Positions 1 to 6,690 of a stretch of 15,316 nucleotides of DNA are shown here, in pieces. The translations under genes were made by a program, and so were the position numbers. This stretch comes from Propionibacteriaceae bacterium. Its GTDB lineage: Bacteria; Actinomycetota; Actinomycetes; Propionibacteriales; Propionibacteriaceae. The notes under the pieces are model-generated. The model had not been told where the DNA came from, made no database searches, and saw only the letters and a program-made list of their open reading frames with translations. The stretch is from contig PMLO01000083.1 of assembly GCA_003158895.1 (NCBI GenBank), forward strand, positions 38,675 to 53,990, given 5' to 3'. Positions within the stretch are counted from its first letter, which is position 1; every line of letters begins with the position of its first letter.

Positions 1-473
1 CCATCGCCCGGCTCGTACACGACTTCCCCGATCTTCATGTCCTGCTGCCCGCCCACCGCAACCCGATCGTCCGGGCCGCGCTCCTGCCGACGCTCGGAGG
101 GCTCGACCGGGTCCACGTGACCGAGCCTCTGGACTACCTCGACTTCTGCCGTGCGCTCCAGCTCGCGACGATCGTGCTGACGGATTCCGGCGGTGTCCAG
201 GAGGAGGCTCCAGCCCTCGGCAAACCGGTACTCGTCCTCCGAGAGACGACTGAGCGTCCCGAGGCTGTACAGGCGGGCGCCGCCCGTCTCGTGGGCACCG
301 ATCCCGAGGCGATCGTCGCCGAGACCACACGCCTGCTCACCGACGCCGACCACTTCCGCTCCATGACGCAGGTCAGCAATCCGTACGGGGACGGGCGGGC
401 GGCCGACCGCGCCGTACGGGCCATGGCCCACCTGCTCGGTCTTGGTGATGCGCCGGACGAGTTCCGCGCCTGA
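1..473 (+). CDS. wecB: UDP-N-acetylglucosamine 2-epimerase, C-terminal part (partial)
   Basis: This is the 3' end of a gene that starts left of the window; the open frame runs from base 3 to the TGA at 471-473. The enzyme family (cytosolic, GT-B fold, non-hydrolysing) interconverts UDP-GlcNAc and UDP-ManNAc. Visible family hallmarks are the segment PAHRNPIVR, then LDYLDFCRALQLATIVLTDS followed by GGVQEEAP, then GKPVLVLRETTERPEA, which form the UDP-binding C-terminal lobe; the trailing NPYGDGRAADR is also typical. About 156 codons are present of the usual 360-400. The gene converges with the UDP-ManNAc dehydrogenase gene across a 6-bp gap, so the two are not one transcript but are consecutive in the same pathway. 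Identification is firm; the wecB/mnaA naming is by family. Confidence 0.93.
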   Translation, partial: IARLVHDFPDLHVLLPAHRNPIVRAALLPTLGGLDRVHVTEPLDYLDFCRALQLATIVLTDSGGVQEEAPALGKPVLVLRETTERPEAVQAGAARLVGTDPEAIVAETTRLLTDADHFRSMTQVSNPYGDGRAADRAVRAMAHLLGLGDAPDEFRA

Positions 474-479
474 CGTCGG

Positions 480-1739
480 TCAGCGCCAGATCCCCCGCGT
501 GTCCAGCACCACCTTTCCCTCAAGGAGCTTGCGCGACAGCGTACGGAACTGGTTGTGGTCGACCAGCAGCGCCACGATGTCGGCGGCGGCGATCGCGTCC
601 TGAGTCTTCACGAGCGTCAGGTTCGGGAAGGACGCCAACGACGCGGGGAGCCGGCTCAGCATCGGGTCGCTGACCAAGATCGTGGTCGCGGGTTCCTGCT
701 CGGCCAGTGCGGCCACGATCTCCACGGCCGGGGACTCTCGGATGTCGTCCACATTGGCCTTGTAGGACAACCCGAGACAGGCGACGACCGGTTCCCTGAA
801 CCGACCCGCCGACTTACGGATCTGCTGGACCACATGGAGCGGCTTGCCATCGTTGACCATGCGCGCTGTACGGATCAGCACCGCCTCCTCCGGGGCGACA
901 CCCACCAGGAACCAAGGATCCACAGCGATGCAGTGCCCCCCGACGCCAGGACCCGGCTGCAGGATGTTCACGCGCGGGTGGTGGTTCGCCATCTTGACGA
1001 TCTCCCACACGTCGAGGCCGAGCTTGTCGCAGATCATCGACAGCTCGTTGGCGTAGGCGATGTTGACGTCCCGGTAGGAGTTCTCCGCGAGCTTCGCCAT
1101 CTCGGCGCTGGTGGCGTCCGACAGCTGGATCTCGCCCCGGCAGAAGACCCGGTAGATCTCCGCGGCCCGCTCGGCGCACTCCGGCGTGAGCCCACCGATG
1201 ACCCGGTTGTTCTCCACCAGCTCCACCATGAGGCGCCCTGGCAGAACCCGTTCCGGACAGTGCGCGATGTAGATGTCGGGACTGTCGTTGACGTCGTCCG
1301 GGAACGTGAGGTCAGGACGTGCGGCCGCCAGGGTGCGGCTGAGCTCCTCCGTCGTACCGGGCGGCGACGTCGACTCGAGCACGACGATGGCACCCGGCCG
1401 CAGCTGCGGGGCGAGCGCCGCCGCGGCGGCGAACACGGCACTCATGTCCGCCTGCTCGTCCGGGGTGATCGGTGTCGGGACAGCGATGATGTACGCATCC
1501 GCGACCGGCGTCTCCATGGTCGCGCTGATGTTGCCCAGCGCCACCGCGCCGCTGAGGCTGGTCGCCAGATCCGGTTCGAAGAACGGGATCTCGCCGCGTC
1601 CCACGCGCTCCACGGTGACGGGGTTCAGGTCGACCCCGATCACTCGAACCCCGCGTGATGCGAGCACCACTGCGGTCGGCAGCCCGATGTACCCGAGCCC
1701 GATCACCGCAACGGTCCCGCTGTAGAAGGGATTGGCCAT
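480..1739 (-). CDS. wecC: UDP-N-acetyl-D-mannosamine dehydrogenase
   Basis: The family oxidises UDP-ManNAc to UDP-ManNAcA with two NAD+ in the cytosol. The 419-residue product has an N-terminal Rossmann motif GLGYIGLP (about 14-21) and IGVDLNP, a central helix EMAKLAENSYRDVNIA holding the conserved Lys and Asn (about 216 and 220), and the catalytic cysteine in GPGVGGHCIAVDP (Cys about 270). The C-terminal NAD/UDP lobe has LGLSYKANVDDIRESPA. The length is normal. GTG at 1742 would add one residue, but GAGGTGG sits 4-5 nt before the ATG at 1739, so ATG is preferred. Its start overlaps the stop of the upstream glycosyltransferase (TGATG), which implies translational coupling. It is the last gene of the minus-strand operon. 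UDP-Glc dehydrogenase is the alternative, but the partner genes favour the ManNAc enzyme. Confidence 0.92.
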   Translation of the reverse strand: MANPFYSGTVAVIGLGYIGLPTAVVLASRGVRVIGVDLNPVTVERVGRGEIPFFEPDLATSLSGAVALGNISATMETPVADAYIIAVPTPITPDEQADMSAVFAAAAALAPQLRPGAIVVLESTSPPGTTEELSRTLAAARPDLTFPDDVNDSPDIYIAHCPERVLPGRLMVELVENNRVIGGLTPECAERAAEIYRVFCRGEIQLSDATSAEMAKLAENSYRDVNIAYANELSMICDKLGLDVWEIVKMANHHPRVNILQPGPGVGGHCIAVDPWFLVGVAPEEAVLIRTARMVNDGKPLHVVQQIRKSAGRFREPVVACLGLSYKANVDDIRESPAVEIVAALAEQEPATTILVSDPMLSRLPASLASFPNLTLVKTQDAIAAADIVALLVDHNQFRTLSRKLLEGKVVLDTRGIWR

Positions 1740-2509
1740 CACGCCACCTCACTTGTCTTTGCTCGCCCAACAGGCAGCCGTTGGCTGACGAGGGCCCGTA
1801 CGATCATGACGCTGAACAGGACGTTCGTCCTCAGGTACCGCTTCCACATGCGCCCCGGCTCCTGCACGAGACGGTAGGCCCACTCCATGCCCGCCCTCTG
1901 CCACGCCTCCGGCGCTCGCTTGGTGACTCCCGCGAGGATGTCGAAGGACCCCCCGACGCCATGGGTCACGGGTACGTTCATGACCGTCTCGTACCGCTCG
2001 AGGAACATCTCCTTCTTCGGGGAGGTCATGCCGAGGAACAACATGTCGGGGTGGCTGGCCGCGATCTCCTGCGCCACCGCCTCCTCGTCTGTGAAGTAGC
2101 CATCCCGGTGGCCCACGAGGCGGGCGCCCGGATATCTGGTCTCGACAACCCTGACGACCTGCTCGATGACCTCCGGCGTGGCCCCGAGCAGGAACACTGA
2201 CCGGCGCTGGGCGTCAGCAAGCTCCAGGAGGTGGATGAACAGGTCGATGCCCGCGACGCGTTCAGGCAGCGGCTGGCCCAGCAGTCGGCTGGCCCAGACG
2301 ACCGACTGACCGTCGGCCAGGATGATGTCACACGACAGGATCGCGTCGCGAAGGTTGGCGTTGCGAGAGGCGTTCACCACCTTCGCGGCGTTCATCACGC
2401 CGATCTGGATGGGCTGACCGTCCACGATCGCCCTGTCGCACAGGTCGACGACCTCGCCCATGGTGGCGGCCAACATCGGATAGCCGAGAATCTCCCGGAC
2501 CTCGCTCAT
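1739..2509 (-). CDS. wecG: WecG/TagA/CpsF family glycosyltransferase (ManNAc/ManNAcA transferase)
   Basis: The 256-residue GT26 protein is a typical length for the family. Members transfer ManNAc (TagA) or ManNAcA (WecG) from the UDP-sugar to undecaprenyl-PP-GlcNAc at the inner membrane face. Family marks are NAAKVVNASRN (39-49), LADGQSVVWASRLLG with the conserved Asp66, RVAGIDLF (84-91), LGATPEVIEQ, GYFTDEE, FLGMTSPKKEMF (158-169), GVGGSFDILAGVTKRAP (184-200), and the membrane-associating tail RAGMEWAYRLVQEPGRMWKRYL. The frame is open well upstream, but ATG 2509 is chosen because AAGGGAG lies 7-8 nt before it and it overlaps the previous stop (ATGA). The wecC-type gene follows directly. A UDP-ManNAcA donor is therefore inferred; the acceptor cannot be read from sequence. 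Confidence 0.9.
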   Translation of the reverse strand: MSEVREILGYPMLAATMGEVVDLCDRAIVDGQPIQIGVMNAAKVVNASRNANLRDAILSCDIILADGQSVVWASRLLGQPLPERVAGIDLFIHLLELADAQRRSVFLLGATPEVIEQVVRVVETRYPGARLVGHRDGYFTDEEAVAQEIAASHPDMLFLGMTSPKKEMFLERYETVMNVPVTHGVGGSFDILAGVTKRAPEAWQRAGMEWAYRLVQEPGRMWKRYLRTNVLFSVMIVRALVSQRLPVGRAKTSEVA

Positions 2510-3621
2510 GCTGTGCTCCCTTCGTGCTTGGCACCTGACGCATACAACAGCCAGCCCAACTCGTACGGCCGGCACTCGTAGTCGACCCGCCCAGCCGGCC
2601 AGACCCAGTCGACGAAGGGCACCTCCGCACCCCGATGGACCCGGGTGGCTACGGCACCGGCGGCGCGCGCGGCCTTGAACGGTTCCCGGCGACCGATCTT
2701 TCGCCACACCACCCCCAGGTCCGGCGCGACGATCGGCTCCACGCACTCGGGGTGCGTCGAGAGCCAGCCGAACCCGCGCTGTACGGACTCCGCGTGGTCG
2801 GTACCTCCTGCCGCGGCCAGCTCGGACAGGACCATGGGCGCCATCCCGTGCTGGTGGACCGAGTAGACCGGATAGCGCTCGACGACGTCGCCGGTACGGG
2901 CGTCGTAGTGCCACCACCACTGGCCCTGCGGTCCCTGCAGGTCGACGATCCGACGCGCCGTGAGCTCGGCCGCGGCGAGGGCCTGAGAGTCCCCGGTCCG
3001 GGCAGCGAACCGTACGAAGGCGTGGATCGGATAGATCTGATCGGCGAAGCTGCCGACGTGGCCCCGGAGCCCGCCTGACGGAGGCAGCTCATGGGGGAAT
3101 GTGCCCAGGGGCCCCTGGTGGGACAGCAACCTGGCCACCCCTTCGTGCGCCAAGCTGCTCGCTGTGTTCCCCTCCGGCATCGCTAGGCCTGCCACGACGG
3201 CCCAGGCGCAGTCGACCGTGGCGATGGAGGGACGCCGTACGGCATCCAGCAGGCGGGCGGCGAGGCCGTCATCGGTCTCTCCGGCAACCTCAGCAGCAGC
3301 CCATAGGGCAAGAGCGTGCGCGCCCGCGTCCGTACTGGCCGTCGCGAGCGCGAGGCAGGAGCGGGCCAGCTCGCCCGCTGTGGATCCTCCGAGCACGTCC
3401 CGCTGGACCTGCTCGGACTGGCGCCCCAGGCCCAGGGCCGCGATCGCGGTGTAGCGCACGCTGCGACCCTCCGGGTGCACCTCGGGACCCTGCGGTCCCG
3501 GCACGCCTCGAAGCGTGAAGGGCATCTCGCCCGATGGGGTGACGCCGGCGGCCGCGAGTCCCCGCAGGGCTACCGGCACCAGGTCCTGTGCGGTTGCGTA
3601 CATGTCAGCGGGGGAGGTCAC
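2506..3621 (-). CDS. Predicted alpha/alpha-toroid (prenyltransferase/squalene-cyclase-like repeat) protein
   Basis: I do not recognise a characterised relative. The 371-residue protein has no signal peptide and no membrane segment. It is built of short Ala/Leu-rich helices in repeating pairs, as in alpha/alpha-toroid proteins. The most distinctive region is FADQIYPIHAFVRFA (192-206), IVDLQGPQGQWWWHYD (225-240; resembles a QW-type repeat), YPVYSVHQHGMAPMVLSEL (250-268), and a Trp/Tyr-rich end (FVDWVWPAG, CRPYELGWLLY). The start is GTG 3621: GGGAGG lies 7-8 nt upstream, and the GTG overlaps the acetyltransferase stop (GTGA). The longer upstream frame is an Arg-rich shadow of that gene. Its stop overlaps the glycosyltransferase start (ATGA). 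Its place between two sugar-modifying enzymes suggests a role in making or trimming the polymer. A glycosidase/epimerase (alpha/alpha)6 barrel is an alternative. The function is unproven. Confidence 0.7.
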   Translation of the reverse strand: MTSPADMYATAQDLVPVALRGLAAAGVTPSGEMPFTLRGVPGPQGPEVHPEGRSVRYTAIAALGLGRQSEQVQRDVLGGSTAGELARSCLALATASTDAGAHALALWAAAEVAGETDDGLAARLLDAVRRPSIATVDCAWAVVAGLAMPEGNTASSLAHEGVARLLSHQGPLGTFPHELPPSGGLRGHVGSFADQIYPIHAFVRFAARTGDSQALAAAELTARRIVDLQGPQGQWWWHYDARTGDVVERYPVYSVHQHGMAPMVLSELAAAGGTDHAESVQRGFGWLSTHPECVEPIVAPDLGVVWRKIGRREPFKAARAAGAVATRVHRGAEVPFVDWVWPAGRVDYECRPYELGWLLYASGAKHEGSTA

Positions 3622-4190
3622 GGCTGTACCTCCCGACGTCGAAGCGTTCCGTCGGACGCGGTCCACGACTTCCCGCAGGAGCACGTGAGGTCGTCCGGCA
3701 GTCGCTGCCCGCACTCGCACACCCACCCGATGACGTGTCCCGGGTTGCCCACGACGAAGGCGTGCGCCGGTACGTCGCGGGTCACGACGGCACCCGCGCC
3801 CACGAACGCGTACTCGCCGATGGTGGCCCGGCACACCACCACGACGCCGGCACCCAGCGTCGCGCCCCTGCGCACCGTCGTCCTGTCCAGCTCGGCGCCA
3901 TGCTTCTTGATGAAGGCGCGCGGCGTGTAGTCGTTGGTGAAGATCACGCCGGGACCGAGGAAGACGTCGTCCTCGATCGTGACGCCCTCGAAGATCATGA
4001 CCTGGTTCTTGACCGTGACCCGGTCGCCGACGATCGCGCCGCCTTCGATGTACGCGCCGTCACAGATGTTGCAGCCTTGCCCCACCACGGCGCCGGGGAG
4101 CACATGGGCGAATGCCCACATTCTGGTGCCTGCTCCCACCGACTCGCTCTCGCACAGTCCCTGGGCGTGCACAAATACACCTGCTGGCAT
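3618..4190 (-). CDS. UDP-2-acetamido-3-amino-2,3-dideoxy-glucuronate-type N-acetyltransferase (LbetaH fold)
   Basis: This 190-residue hexapeptide-repeat (left-handed beta-helix) acyltransferase is of the WbpD/WlbB group, which uses acetyl-CoA to acetylate the 3-amino group of a nucleotide-linked amino sugar. Repeats run from about residue 18 to 140 (GAGTRMWAFAHV, IGGAxVG-like turns, VKNQVMIFEGVTIEDDVFLGP, GAVVTRDVPAHAFVVGNP). The family motif VIFTNDYTPR (82-91) contains the Asn at about 86 that is conserved in WlbB-type enzymes. The C-terminus carries CEC (158-160) and CSC (170-172), a small zinc-knuckle-like tail. ATG 4190 is preceded by a weak G-rich stretch (TGGGGGG). It is the first recognisable gene of the operon and overlaps the next start (GTGA). 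FdtC-type dTDP-amino-sugar acetyltransferase is an alternative. No aminotransferase that would supply the substrate lies in the window. Confidence 0.85.
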   Translation of the reverse strand: MPAGVFVHAQGLCESESVGAGTRMWAFAHVLPGAVVGQGCNICDGAYIEGGAIVGDRVTVKNQVMIFEGVTIEDDVFLGPGVIFTNDYTPRAFIKKHGAELDRTTVRRGATLGAGVVVVCRATIGEYAFVGAGAVVTRDVPAHAFVVGNPGHVIGWVCECGQRLPDDLTCSCGKSWTASDGTLRRREVQP

Positions 4191-4211
4191 GAGCCCCCCA
4201 CGTACCGCTAG

Positions 4212-4283
4212 TCAGCCACCTCGCCCAGTCGCTGCGATCATCAGTGTGACAACACCGAGGACTGTCCCTACCAAACCCAGCAT
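4212..4283 (-). CDS. Possible 23-residue membrane micro-peptide in the operon leader
   Basis: This short frame begins ATG CTG GGT and ends with TGA, 21 bp before the acetyltransferase start. The peptide is almost entirely one hydrophobic segment (MLGLVGTVLGVVTLMIAATG) followed by RGG. It lies inside the transcribed leader predicted from the promoter at 4332-4360. An in-frame GTG at 4331 would give 39 residues but falls at or before the predicted start point. No good Shine-Dalgarno sequence is visible. It could be a real small membrane protein, the last transmembrane helix of a decayed flippase or polymerase, or chance. Confidence 0.22.
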   Translation of the reverse strand: MLGLVGTVLGVVTLMIAATGRGG

Positions 4284-4311
4284 CGACCGCGAATCCGATG
4301 CATGAGCCCAG

Positions 4312-4329
4312 GAATCGCCGCGGCGATTC
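4312..4329. promoter_or_regulatory. 18-bp perfect palindrome, candidate operator of the acetyltransferase-wecG-wecC operon
   Basis: GAATCGCCG followed immediately by CGGCGATTC is an exact inverted repeat without spacer. It lies where the transcription start of the candidate minus-strand promoter (4332-4360) is expected, so a dimeric regulator bound there would block initiation. Related half-words lie nearby: CGAATCCG at 4290-4297 and CGATTCCG at 4347-4354. The regulator is unknown. Confidence 0.5.
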
Positions 4330-4331
4330 AC

Positions 4332-4360
4332 ACACTAATCGACGGACGATTCCGTGCCAA
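4332..4360 (-). promoter_or_regulatory. Candidate sigma70-type promoter of the polysaccharide operon
   Basis: On the minus strand TTGGCA (4360-4355) is followed after exactly 17 bp by TAGTGT (4337-4332). The -35 box is close to consensus and the -10 box is moderate. Predicted start is about 4325, giving a leader of about 135 nt before the acetyltransferase ATG. Confidence 0.5.
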
Positions 4361-4587
4361 GGGTCAGCCGAGCTGCCCACGCCCGGCGTCCGCTCTCGGC
4401 TCACCACCCGTGCCTAGTGAGGCGCAGTCGCGACCGCCAACGCGAGGAAACTCCGTGGTCTTCGCAACGATCGTGCCAGCCGCCATGGCGGCCTCGCTGG
4501 TCGCGACGAAGCCCTCATATCTCCGGGATCTTCTCCCGCAGGTCAGACTAACCCGAGAATCCGGGGCGTCGGGATACGGAAAGTGCG
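4361..4587. other. Non-coding gap with a second palindrome
   Basis: The whole gap between the methyltransferase stop (4588) and the acetyltransferase start (4190) is about 400 bp. This upstream part holds no convincing gene; open frames here are shadows rich in Arg/Pro/Ser. It contains an exact 14-bp palindrome, GCCGCCATGGCGGC (4479-4492), and a weak hairpin CGGGA-TCTTC-TCCCG (4524-4538) that could end the methyltransferase transcript. Confidence 0.45.
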
Positions 4588-5556
4588 TCACAATCCGAGC
4601 GCGCGACGTATCCGGCCAAGGCGATGGCGAAGCCCCCAGCGGTAGAGCAGGAGGTCGCGCACGCTCCGTACAGCGAAGACGGCACCTCGCGGCTCCACAC
4701 GCTCGTACACGCCCCAGATCCCGGCGACCGACCCTCGACGGACGAACCCGGCGCGGCGAAGCGCGTACTCCAGGGGCGCAGCGTCGGCATACAGGTGCCA
4801 CGCGTTGGCATCCGACGGGGGACGTACGTCGAAGTTCGCGAACAGGATTCCGCCGGGCCGCATCGCGGTGTGCAGCTCGTTGGCCGTGGCAACGATGTCC
4901 GGCACGTGGACCAGCACGTCGAACGCCGTGACGACGTCGTACGAGTCAGCCGGGAGACTGTCCGTGTTGAGGTCGATGAAGGTTGCAGACTGGCCGCGCC
5001 GCTCCAGCCGGAACCGGGCGAAGGCCTCCAAGGTCGTCGAGACGTCGGCCAGGGTAGTGGTGTAGCCGAGCGCCCTGAACAGCTGTGCCGTGGCTCCGAC
5101 CCCCGCGCCGAAGTCGAGGTGCTGAGCTCCGGGGCCCTTGCCCCGTCGCGCCGCCTCTATGGCGGTCATCACGCTGACCGGCCTGCCGAACCCGGTCGCC
5201 TGGAGGTACGCGTACCAGAGCAGGTCGAAGCTCCACGAGACCGTCGAGTTGTAGAAGTCCGTCAAGCCGTCCGGGGACGAACGGTCACCGGCCTTCCACT
5301 CGGCGATGCTCCACTCCTCCCAGTGGAGGCAGCGCTGTACGCACTCCTCTGGCGCGAAGCCGTAGTAGGTGGACAGGTCGTCCAGGATCGCCGCGCGGAC
5401 GTCGGGAACCCCGTCCAGTCTCAGACCCTCGCGGAACGTCTCCAGCAGAGGACTGGCCCACGCCTCCTGTTCCGCCACGGTGAGCTTCGCCGGGTCCGGC
5501 GGGTGGGCGCCGCCGTGCTCGGGATCGATGTGTAGCCCTTGGCTCAGAGTTGCCAC
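4588..5556 (-). CDS. Class I SAM-dependent methyltransferase
   Basis: The 322-residue cytosolic protein has a helical N-terminal extension of about 140 residues (for example TYYGFAPEECVQRCLHWEEWSIAEW) and then a Rossmann methyltransferase core: motif I LDFGAGVGATAQLF (147-160), the acidic post-I residue in LADVS (169-173), motif II SYDVVTAFDVLVHVPD (205-220) and motif III MRPGGILFANFD (232-243). It probably methylates a sugar or glycolipid intermediate; this is inferred from the neighbours and the substrate is not evident. The start is GTG 5556 because GGGAG lies 7 nt upstream; the frame remains open further upstream, but that part would run into the divergent deacetylase gene. It is divergent from the deacetylase, with an 80-bp shared promoter region. 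It may be co-oriented with the operon downstream, but a 400-bp gap with its own promoter separates them. Confidence 0.85.
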   Translation of the reverse strand: MATLSQGLHIDPEHGGAHPPDPAKLTVAEQEAWASPLLETFREGLRLDGVPDVRAAILDDLSTYYGFAPEECVQRCLHWEEWSIAEWKAGDRSSPDGLTDFYNSTVSWSFDLLWYAYLQATGFGRPVSVMTAIEAARRGKGPGAQHLDFGAGVGATAQLFRALGYTTTLADVSTTLEAFARFRLERRGQSATFIDLNTDSLPADSYDVVTAFDVLVHVPDIVATANELHTAMRPGGILFANFDVRPPSDANAWHLYADAAPLEYALRRAGFVRRGSVAGIWGVYERVEPRGAVFAVRSVRDLLLYRWGLRHRLGRIRRALGL

Positions 5557-5636
5557 ATTGCACTCCCATCTGTGGGATGACGTCACGATATAGTGCCCGC
5601 ACAAGTGAGGCTCACACGAGCAACGGGGGTGCTGCT
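5557..5636. promoter_or_regulatory. Divergent promoter region (methyltransferase / deacetylase)
   Basis: This 80-bp intergenic stretch contains CACGATATAGTG (5583-5594), an AT-rich near-palindrome that could give a -10 box on either strand (TATAGT on plus, TATATC on minus). No good -35 match is seen at 16-18 bp on either strand. TGACGTCA (5578-5585) and the 11-bp GTGAGGCTCAC (about 5605) are small symmetric elements of uncertain meaning. Confidence 0.3.
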
Positions 5637-6437
5637 GTGCGCTTGAGGGGTCACGGGCTGCGCACGCGCCTTCACCTCCGGCGCGAGGACATGGCGGCCG
5701 CAAGGATGTTCGTCGAAAGGCACACTCTGGCCACGGTCGGTGTCCGCCATGCGCCCCAGGTCGGGCGGATCCTCTGTTACCACTCGGTCGAACAGCCGGA
5801 ATGGGGTGTCAACGACCTGACGGTCGAGCGCTTCCGGCAGCAGCTCGACGCGGCGTTCGCCGCAGGCTTCACGTTCGTGCCGGCGTCGCAGATCGCCCGC
5901 GAAGGCGGCTCGGCCGACCAGCTCGCGATCACGTTCGACGATGGAGCGCTCAGCGTCCTGACGGTCGCCGCCCCGATCCTGCGGTCCTACGACATCCCCT
6001 TCTCCGCCTTCGTCGTCTCGCTGTGGTGCGGGGGCGAGGGTGGTCCTGGGCCGACGTCGACGATGCGATGGGATGACGTCATACGTCTGGCGGAGCTCGG
6101 CGCTGAGATCGGCAACCACTCCGCCTCGCACGCCGACTTCGCCGACCTCAACGACGACGAGATTGCCGACCAGATCGGCGGGGCCCGCGACGCCATCGAA
6201 CGGCACACCGGCATCCGGACCACCAGCTTCGCCATACCCTTCGGCCAGTCCGGCAACTGGCCTCCGCAGGCCAGCGTCATCGGACGCGAACTCGGCTATG
6301 ACCTCATCTACGCACAAGCCCAGCAGACCCGGCCACCCGGGACCATCGCGCGCACGTTCGTGACCCACTTCGACCGTCCCCGCATCTTCCGTGCCGTATT
6401 GCGGGGCAGGTACGACCGTTGGGAGGAGTGGTTCTAG
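5637..6437 (+). CDS. NodB-type polysaccharide deacetylase
   Basis: The 266-residue carbohydrate esterase family 4 protein removes N- or O-acetyl groups from sugar polymers or lipid-linked intermediates. The order is ILCYHSVE (45-52), NodB motif 1 ITFDDGALS (98-106; catalytic Asp101 and metal-ligand Asp102), motif 2 GNHSASHADF (159-168; metal ligands His161 and His165), and a motif-3-like TSFAIPFGQSG (196-206). No signal peptide or transmembrane segment is obvious, which suggests a cytosolic enzyme or unusual export. GTG 5637 is chosen because GGGGGTG precedes it; ATG 5691 is an alternative that keeps all motifs but lacks a well-spaced ribosome site. The longer upstream frame overlaps the divergent methyltransferase start. 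It lies in the polysaccharide locus and is presumably a decoration enzyme. Confidence 0.88.
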   Translation: MRLRGHGLRTRLHLRREDMAAARMFVERHTLATVGVRHAPQVGRILCYHSVEQPEWGVNDLTVERFRQQLDAAFAAGFTFVPASQIAREGGSADQLAITFDDGALSVLTVAAPILRSYDIPFSAFVVSLWCGGEGGPGPTSTMRWDDVIRLAELGAEIGNHSASHADFADLNDDEIADQIGGARDAIERHTGIRTTSFAIPFGQSGNWPPQASVIGRELGYDLIYAQAQQTRPPGTIARTFVTHFDRPRIFRAVLRGRYDRWEEWF

Positions 6438-6690
6438 CCGAACCCTGGCTGTGTAGGCGTTCGCTCACCGGCTGACCACGCCCCCGGCGCGGACACGTGA
6501 GGTTTGTCCCACGAAGCTCGCCAGCAGGTGGGGCACCGTACACAATCAGTTGGGCGCACCTCTCGCCGGCCACGGTGATCAACCAGTCCCTGTCGGCGTC
6601 GACATGTGCCCGTCGAACGAGGCCAAAGCTCGGTGTACTAAACGCCGGGTATCTACCTCTTAACGTGCATGGATGTGAGGGGGTCGGCCG

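Noticed and set aside
555..1658. Long plus-strand open frame of 367 codons opposite the UDP-ManNAc dehydrogenase gene
   Set aside because: It is the antisense shadow of a clearly identified gene; its translation is Arg/His/Asp-rich low-complexity text without family motifs.
2510..2920. Upstream extension of the WecG-type protein
   Set aside because: It lies inside the toroid-like gene in another frame; family homology begins at ATG 2509, which has its own ribosome site.
3622..3834. 71-codon upstream extension of the toroid-like protein
   Set aside because: It overlaps the acetyltransferase gene out of frame and is Arg-rich; the GTG at 3621 has a good ribosome site and a 4-bp overlap typical of this operon.
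4302..4931. Plus-strand 209-codon frame across the gap and the methyltransferase gene
   Set aside because: No ribosome site or motifs; half of it is the shadow of the methyltransferase.
5578..5585. TGACGTCA palindrome before the deacetylase
   Set aside because: Only 8 bp, and the same word occurs again inside the deacetylase coding region (about 6074), so chance is likely.
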